From Gammaproteobacteria bacterium (lineage in GTDB: Bacteria; Pseudomonadota; Gammaproteobacteria; SZUA-229), in contig DRLE01000135.1 in assembly GCA_011051475.1 (NCBI GenBank), forward strand, positions 1 through 8,080: a stretch of 8,080 nt of DNA, read 5' to 3'. Shown here piece after piece: positions 4,404-8,080 of the stretch. The translations under genes were made by a program, and so were the position numbers. Each line of letters begins with the position of its first letter. Within the stretch, counting starts at the first letter, position 1. The notes below the pieces were generated by a model that made no database searches, was not told the DNA's origin, and worked only from the letters and a program-made list of their open reading frames with translations.

Positions 4404-7079
4404 GCCCTCGGCTTTCATGATCTTCAGGCATTTGTCGATATCGGCCACCATCTGCCTGGCGCGCTGGTATCGCTTGCTGAGATCCTTGTCCAGGGCCCGG
4501 TTGATAATCACGGTTACGCAACGCGGTACGTTCGGGTTGATGCTGTCCGGCGACGGATGTTTCTCGTTGGCGATCTTGTACATCAGCGAGGCCATGGAGT
4601 CACCGGTGAAGGGCAGTTTGCCGGTGACCATCTGAAACAGCATAACGCCCAGCGAGAAGATATCGGACTGGCCGGTAACCTTTTTACCGGCCAGCTGCTC
4701 GGGCGACATGTAGGAGGGTGTGCCCAGTACCATGCCGGTCTTGGTCTTGCTGGAGTCGGTAATACGGGCGATGCCAAAGTCGGTAATCTTCAGGGTGTCG
4801 GTTTCCGGGTCCCACATCAGGTTGGCCGGCTTGATATCGCGGTGCACAACATTGTACTGGTGCGCATAATCGATGCCCTCGGCCGCACGCTTGATCAGCG
4901 ACAGCACCTTTGCCACAGGCAGCAGATTGTCCGGCTTGATAAAGCGGCTTAAATCGCTGCCCTTGAGGAACTCCATGGCGATATAGGCCAGGTCGTGCTC
5001 CTCGCCGGCATCATAGATGGTGACGATATTCGGGTGGGTGAGGCGGCCGGCAGTTTCGGCTTCGCGGAAGAAGCGCGCCTTTACATCGGCCAGTTCGTCA
5101 TCTTCAAATTCCTGTGAAAGCGCCATGGTCTTGATGGCCACGGTGCGTGAAATTTTCGGGTCCTTGCCGAGATAGACAGCACCCATGGCACCCTTGCCCA
5201 GCTCCTTTTCAATTTCATAGCGACCCAGCATGGGCTTTTCAACACCGCCACCGTCCATCAGTACGGTGCCACCGGGTGAACTGTTACCGGCACCGAAGAC
5301 CACGGTTTCCTCCAGTGACTGCGCGCGGTTGGCGCGCTGTTTAATGTCACGGAAGTTCGGGTCAATATCGGTCATGTAGTCGTAAACAGACTTGGCCTTG
5401 TTGAACTGGCGCTTGCGTTCGTAATCCAGCGCCAGGTTGTACAGCAGTTCCAGTACCGAGGCATCCGGCGGCAGTTTGCGGAACTTCTCGAAGGCCATAT
5501 CAAGCTGGCCCTGGCCCTGCAGCGACAGGCCGAGCATACGGTTGCTTTCGGCCGATTCGATGTCCAGGCGTGCCTTGCCCTTTTCCGAGAGGAAGAAGCG
5601 TTTGGTGGTGAGCAGGATATAGCCGGTCATCAGTAACAGTGCCGGCATCATCAGCTGCAGCCATTTGCCCTGGGTCGTCATCATGACATAGGAGGTGGTC
5701 AGCAGGGCAAGCAGCAGAATACCGGTGAAAATAAAGCCGGTTGCGGCGCCCAGCCTGGGCAGGAGGAACATAAGGTACAGGGCCACCAGCAGCAGGGCGC
5801 CGAAGCGTGCGTACAGCCCCCATTCGGGTTCGATAAAGAAGTCCTCGTTCAGAATGCTCGATACTGAATGCGCCAGGGTAATGACGGGTGACATGGCCGG
5901 GTCGATGGGTGTGACAAAGGTATCACCGACACCCAGCGCGGTAGCACCGATCAGGACAATCTTGTCGCGGTATTTACCCGGCGGGATCTTGCCCTCAAGC
6001 ACGTCGTAGAACGAATCGACGCTAAAGGCAGGCTCACCATCCCTGTTATTGTAGTAAAAGGTATTCATCAGCGAGTACGGGTCGGTCTTTATTTTGAGAC
6101 GACCGAGCTCAACGCTGTTGCCGACAATAATCTTGATATCGTCAACATCAAGGTTCAGGCTCTTCGCCGCCAGCAGCAGTGCCATGGAAGGATAGTAATC
6201 GCCGTAGTAATCGATCACCAGTGGTTCGGCTCTGATACCGCCATCGACATCGGGCAGGGTGACGGATGCGCCAATGGCGCTTGCCGGTTCACCCAGAATG
6301 GCGATGGGTGGATAGGCTTCAATCACCGGCAGGGGTGTAACGCCTTCCGGATTGGATGCGTCATTGTCGACGATATTGGCCTCGGGAAGGCGGTTGCGAG
6401 TGACGTAGTCCGGCAGCGGGCTGTCGGGTTCACCATAGGGCTGTCCGGGTATATAAGGCATATTGAAAACAACATTATTGGCGGCGGCAATGCTTTGCGC
6501 CAGGGTGCTGTCGGTATCCAGTATGACTTCGGCGGAATTGATGTATTCCAGGTAGGCTTTGAGTTCTTCGCCAACCTCTTTACTCAGCGGCGATTCTTTC
6601 AGCGCTTTGGCGATTTTATTGACGGCCTTGCGCCCGCGCTTGTCATATTTCCCCTTGACCAGCTTGCGGCTTTCTTCGATCGTTGCATTCAGCTCTTCGA
6701 CATACAGGGGAACGGCGGCAATGCTGCTGCTTTCAAAGACGTCCTTGAGTTCACGAATAAACTGCAGGCCGGGATCGATCTGGGGCTCGGAGAAAAACAC
6801 GGTCTGGCCAACGGCCTTGGCACCACCTTCGGCAAGGATATCGATCATCTGCGCGTGGATGTCGCGCGGCCAGGGCCAGCGCCCTATGTTTTCGATGCTC
6901 TGGTCATCGATGGCGATAATGGCAATTCTGTCGCTGGGTGTGCGTACGGTCGAGCGCACGCCGAAATCGTAGGCGCTGCGTTCGATACTGGCAATAAAGG
7001 TTGAGCCGGCGAGAACGAGAAAAGCAATAGTAATGATCAGACCGGTAAACCAGTCACTTTTCAAAACTCCGTTCTTCAT
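4395..7079 (-). CDS. CHASE2-sensor membrane Ser/Thr protein kinase with TPR-like linker
   Basis: An 894-residue receptor kinase. Residues 1-10 are cytoplasmic, and about 11-30 form the first membrane helix. A CHASE2 sensor domain outside the membrane spans about 31-420 (AIIAIDDQSIENIGRWPWPR at 53-72; DKIVLIGATALGVGD at 372-386). Three more membrane helices lie at about 423-440, 446-463 and 473-491. The cytoplasmic part begins with two TPR-like repeats at about 513-583, then a Gly/Thr-rich linker at 590-615. The Hanks-type kinase domain covers about 618-890: glycine loop GKGAMGAV at 628-635, K650 in VAIK, E673 in REAE, HRDIKPAN at 746-753, DFG at 767-769 and GTPSYMSPEQ at 786-795. All catalytic residues are present. 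Activation-loop T779 and T781 have the spacing of the two autophosphorylated threonines in mycobacterial PknB. The start at 7079 gives a proper first membrane helix; AGGGGG at 7096-7091 is a somewhat distant ribosome binding site. The gene heads the kinase-phosphatase-FHA operon. The signal sensed is unknown. Confidence 0.94.
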   Translation of the reverse strand: MKNGVLKSDWFTGLIITIAFLVLAGSTFIASIERSAYDFGVRSTVRTPSDRIAIIAIDDQSIENIGRWPWPRDIHAQMIDILAEGGAKAVGQTVFFSEPQIDPGLQFIRELKDVFESSSIAAVPLYVEELNATIEESRKLVKGKYDKRGRKAVNKIAKALKESPLSKEVGEELKAYLEYINSAEVILDTDSTLAQSIAAANNVVFNMPYIPGQPYGEPDSPLPDYVTRNRLPEANIVDNDASNPEGVTPLPVIEAYPPIAILGEPASAIGASVTLPDVDGGIRAEPLVIDYYGDYYPSMALLLAAKSLNLDVDDIKIIVGNSVELGRLKIKTDPYSLMNTFYYNNRDGEPAFSVDSFYDVLEGKIPPGKYRDKIVLIGATALGVGDTFVTPIDPAMSPVITLAHSVSSILNEDFFIEPEWGLYARFGALLLVALYLMFLLPRLGAATGFIFTGILLLALLTTSYVMMTTQGKWLQLMMPALLLMTGYILLTTKRFFLSEKGKARLDIESAESNRMLGLSLQGQGQLDMAFEKFRKLPPDASVLELLYNLALDYERKRQFNKAKSVYDYMTDIDPNFRDIKQRANRAQSLEETVVFGAGNSSPGGTVLMDGGGVEKPMLGRYEIEKELGKGAMGAVYLGKDPKISRTVAIKTMALSQEFEDDELADVKARFFREAETAGRLTHPNIVTIYDAGEEHDLAYIAMEFLKGSDLSRFIKPDNLLPVAKVLSLIKRAAEGIDYAHQYNVVHRDIKPANLMWDPETDTLKITDFGIARITDSSKTKTGMVLGTPSYMSPEQLAGKKVTGQSDIFSLGVMLFQMVTGKLPFTGDSMASLMYKIANEKHPSPDSINPNVPRCVTVIINRALDKDLSKRYQRARQMVADIDKCLKIMKAEGRI

Positions 7080-7217
7080 GGTTGTTATCGCCCCCTGGTG
7101 ATATTTTGGTTCTGATGCAGGTGAAAAATTCTTCAGGCACCTGCCATTATTATTGCCTGCTGTCGGTTTGCTGCTGCTGGAAGGTAACGGCTGTAATAAG
7201 CAGGATTTTAGTCAGAT

Positions 7218-7246
7218 ATAATGACTCTGCCTGTAATGGTAGTAAA
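7218..7246 (-). promoter_or_regulatory. Candidate promoter for the kinase operon
   Basis: On the - strand, TTTACT (7246-7241) and CATTAT (7223-7218) lie 17 bases apart, each matching four of six positions of the sigma-70 consensus. The surrounding 7241-7260 is AT-rich. Transcription would begin near 7211 and give a leader of about 130 bases before the kinase start. The match is modest, and other sites in this region are possible. Confidence 0.3.
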
Positions 7247-7314
7247 AATAATAATATTTACACCGGCTCCGGCAGAATAATGTCGATATTTTCGGGAGCT
7301 GGCTGCACAGTGAT

Positions 7315-7327
7315 GGGACAATGTCCC
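7315..7327. promoter_or_regulatory. Perfect 13-bp palindrome, possible operator
   Basis: GGGACA at 7315-7320 and TGTCCC at 7322-7327 are exact reverse complements around a single central A. A stem with a one-base loop cannot fold well as RNA, so a DNA-binding dimer is the more natural reader. The site is about 70 bases upstream of the candidate kinase promoter. I do not recognise the regulator. Confidence 0.3.
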
Positions 7328-7338
7328 GTGAAGGGAAC

Positions 7339-7370
7339 GGATAACGGCCGGTGAATGCCGGCCGTTATCC
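7339..7370 (-). terminator. Strong hairpin downstream of the S49 protease gene
   Basis: GGATAACGGCCGG at 7339-7351 and CCGGCCGTTATCC at 7358-7370 form a perfect 13-bp, GC-rich stem with a six-base loop. The protease gene ends about 75 bases before it on the - strand, which makes it the likely 3' end of that transcript. No T-run follows on that strand (the next bases are GTTCCC); the T-rich TGTTTT lies on the + side, where no gene is being transcribed. It may therefore be an mRNA-protecting 3' structure or an atypical terminator rather than a textbook one. Confidence 0.5.
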
Positions 7371-7445
7371 TGTTTTGAGTGATTGCTCTGTTAGCTCCTG
7401 TGTTGCTCGAAAGATTCATCCCTGGATTTCAGGGCGCTCTCATGC

Positions 7446-8080
7446 TTAGTGAGGCGTTGAGGCGAACAGGCGGGTGCTGATAACCTGGGCGACGGTTGAA
7501 CCGAGGCGTTCGGCAAAGCGCTCGAGAATGTCATCCTTCAGCGTGTAGTCAACCATGGTTTCCTCGCCGATCACTTCGCGCGCGACATAGCTGGCGCTGG
7601 CCAGTTCATCCACCAGACCGATCTTGACCGCGCCTTCGCCGGTCCAGACCAGGCCGGAGAAAAGCCCTTCGGTGCTGGTATCGAGGCGGTCGCCCCGGCC
7701 CTGTTTGACCGAGTTGATAAACTGCTGGTGAATCTCGGTCAGCATATTCTGCATGTGCGCCTTGGTCTTCTCGTTTTCCGGCAGGAAGGGGTCGAGCAGG
7801 GCCTTGTTTTCACCGGCCGTCAGGGTGCGCCGTTCGATGCCCAGCTTCTTGATGGCTTCGACAAAGCCGAAGTTGTCCATGCGCACGCCGATGGAGCCGA
7901 CAATACTGGCCTTGTCGGCATAGATCCTGTCGGCAGCCGAGGCGATATAGTAACCCCCCGAGGCACAGATGTCGGTGACCACGGCATACAGCGGTGTGTC
8001 CGGATTTTCCTCGCGCAGGCGCCGGATTTCATCGTAGATATAGCCGGACTGTACCGGTGAACCACCCGGGCTGTTGATGC
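7446..8080 (-). CDS. S49-family (SppA-like) serine peptidase, C-terminal part
   Basis: The frame enters from the right edge, so the start is missing; 210 residues and the TAA stop are visible. S49 peptidases are membrane-associated proteases with a Ser/Lys dyad that degrade signal peptides and other membrane-linked peptides. The fragment begins INSPGGSPVQSG, the conserved strand and glycine turn of the family. It continues through AVVTDICASGGYYIASAADRI, with the nucleophile serine at fragment residue 40, and SIVGSIGV. The lysine in TAGENKALLDPF is fragment residue 92. The 52-residue distance between them equals that of S147 and K199 in Bacillus subtilis SppA, so this is the short, single-domain type rather than the doubled E. 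coli form. The missing N-terminal part probably carries a membrane anchor. The gene is on the same strand as the kinase operon but 366 bases away, with a hairpin in between, so I treat it as a separate unit. Confidence 0.93.
   Translation of the reverse strand, partial: INSPGGSPVQSGYIYDEIRRLREENPDTPLYAVVTDICASGGYYIASAADRIYADKASIVGSIGVRMDNFGFVEAIKKLGIERRTLTAGENKALLDPFLPENEKTKAHMQNMLTEIHQQFINSVKQGRGDRLDTSTEGLFSGLVWTGEGAVKIGLVDELASASYVAREVIGEETMVDYTLKDDILERFAERLGSTVAQVISTRLFASTPH

Larger units (their letters stand above)
7080..7445. other. Gene-free region between the S49 protease and the kinase operon
   Basis: These 366 bases hold the end signals of the protease gene and the leader of the kinase operon. 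I see a 5-bp stem, CCCTG/CAGGG, at 7420-7434 close to the protease stop codon, a strong hairpin at 7339-7370, a 13-bp palindrome at 7315-7327 and an AT-rich stretch at 7241-7260 with a weak promoter candidate. The open frames on both strands here have poor starts and no recognisable protein features. I see no RNA gene. Confidence 0.6.

Noticed and set aside
6495..7004. A 169-codon open frame on the + strand opposite the CHASE2 part of the kinase
   Set aside because: It is the antisense frame of an unmistakable receptor kinase and shows no domain or plausible start context of its own.
7147..7219. A short + strand stretch reading LPAVGLLLLEGNGCNKQ, which looks like a lipoprotein signal
   Set aside because: There is no ATG or GTG start in the frame, only a TTG, and the frame stops after about 22 residues. 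The resemblance is probably chance.
7082..7354. A 90-codon open frame on the + strand in the gap upstream of the kinase
   Set aside because: Its translation is unusually rich in cysteine and asparagine with no domain, it runs through the palindrome and one arm of the hairpin, and I see no good ribosome binding site.
7258..7419. A 53-codon open frame on the - strand between the protease and the kinase
   Set aside because: Its only purine-rich site touches the ATG with no spacing, and the frame passes through both the hairpin and the palindrome, so a coding role is unlikely.

Overview
The window reads as chromosomal DNA of a gammaproteobacterium. The main support is the adjacent pair cysM and rlmD on the + strand, an arrangement I know from many Gammaproteobacteria, together with typical proteobacterial protein sequences. 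I would not name a genus. I see no phage genes, transposase, tRNA, rRNA or CRISPR array.

Layout. At the left edge (1-96, - strand) is the start of a divergent gene whose first residues look like a signal peptide. A 185-base intergenic region follows, with two copies of a 13-bp palindrome 18 bases apart and a candidate promoter for cysM (282-1181, cysteine synthase B). A snap-back repeat that looks like a terminator separates cysM from rlmD (1310-2650, 23S rRNA m5U methyltransferase). A second, longer snap-back repeat made of 9-base CACAGAG units lies between rlmD and the convergent operon on its right. It has T-runs on both sides, so it probably terminates transcription from both directions.

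From 7079 down to 2820, on the - strand, is a three-gene Ser/Thr phosphorylation module. It encodes a membrane receptor kinase (CHASE2 sensor, three membrane segments, TPR-like linker, Hanks-type kinase), a PP2C-family phosphatase one base downstream, and a protein with two FHA domains. The likely logic is that CHASE2 senses something outside the membrane and the kinase phosphorylates itself and partners. The phosphatase would reverse this, and the FHA protein would read the phosphothreonines. Candidate FHA-binding threonines are visible in the kinase linker and in the FHA protein itself.

The 366 bases from 7080 to 7445 carry no convincing gene but hold a strong hairpin, a 13-bp palindrome and a weak candidate promoter for the kinase operon. 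At the right edge (7446-8080, - strand) is the C-terminal part of an S49-family (SppA-like) serine protease with its Ser/Lys dyad visible; its start lies outside the window.

The two points most worth following are the CHASE2-kinase/PP2C/double-FHA circuit and the two snap-back repeats, whose arms share a 9-base unit architecture although their sequences differ.
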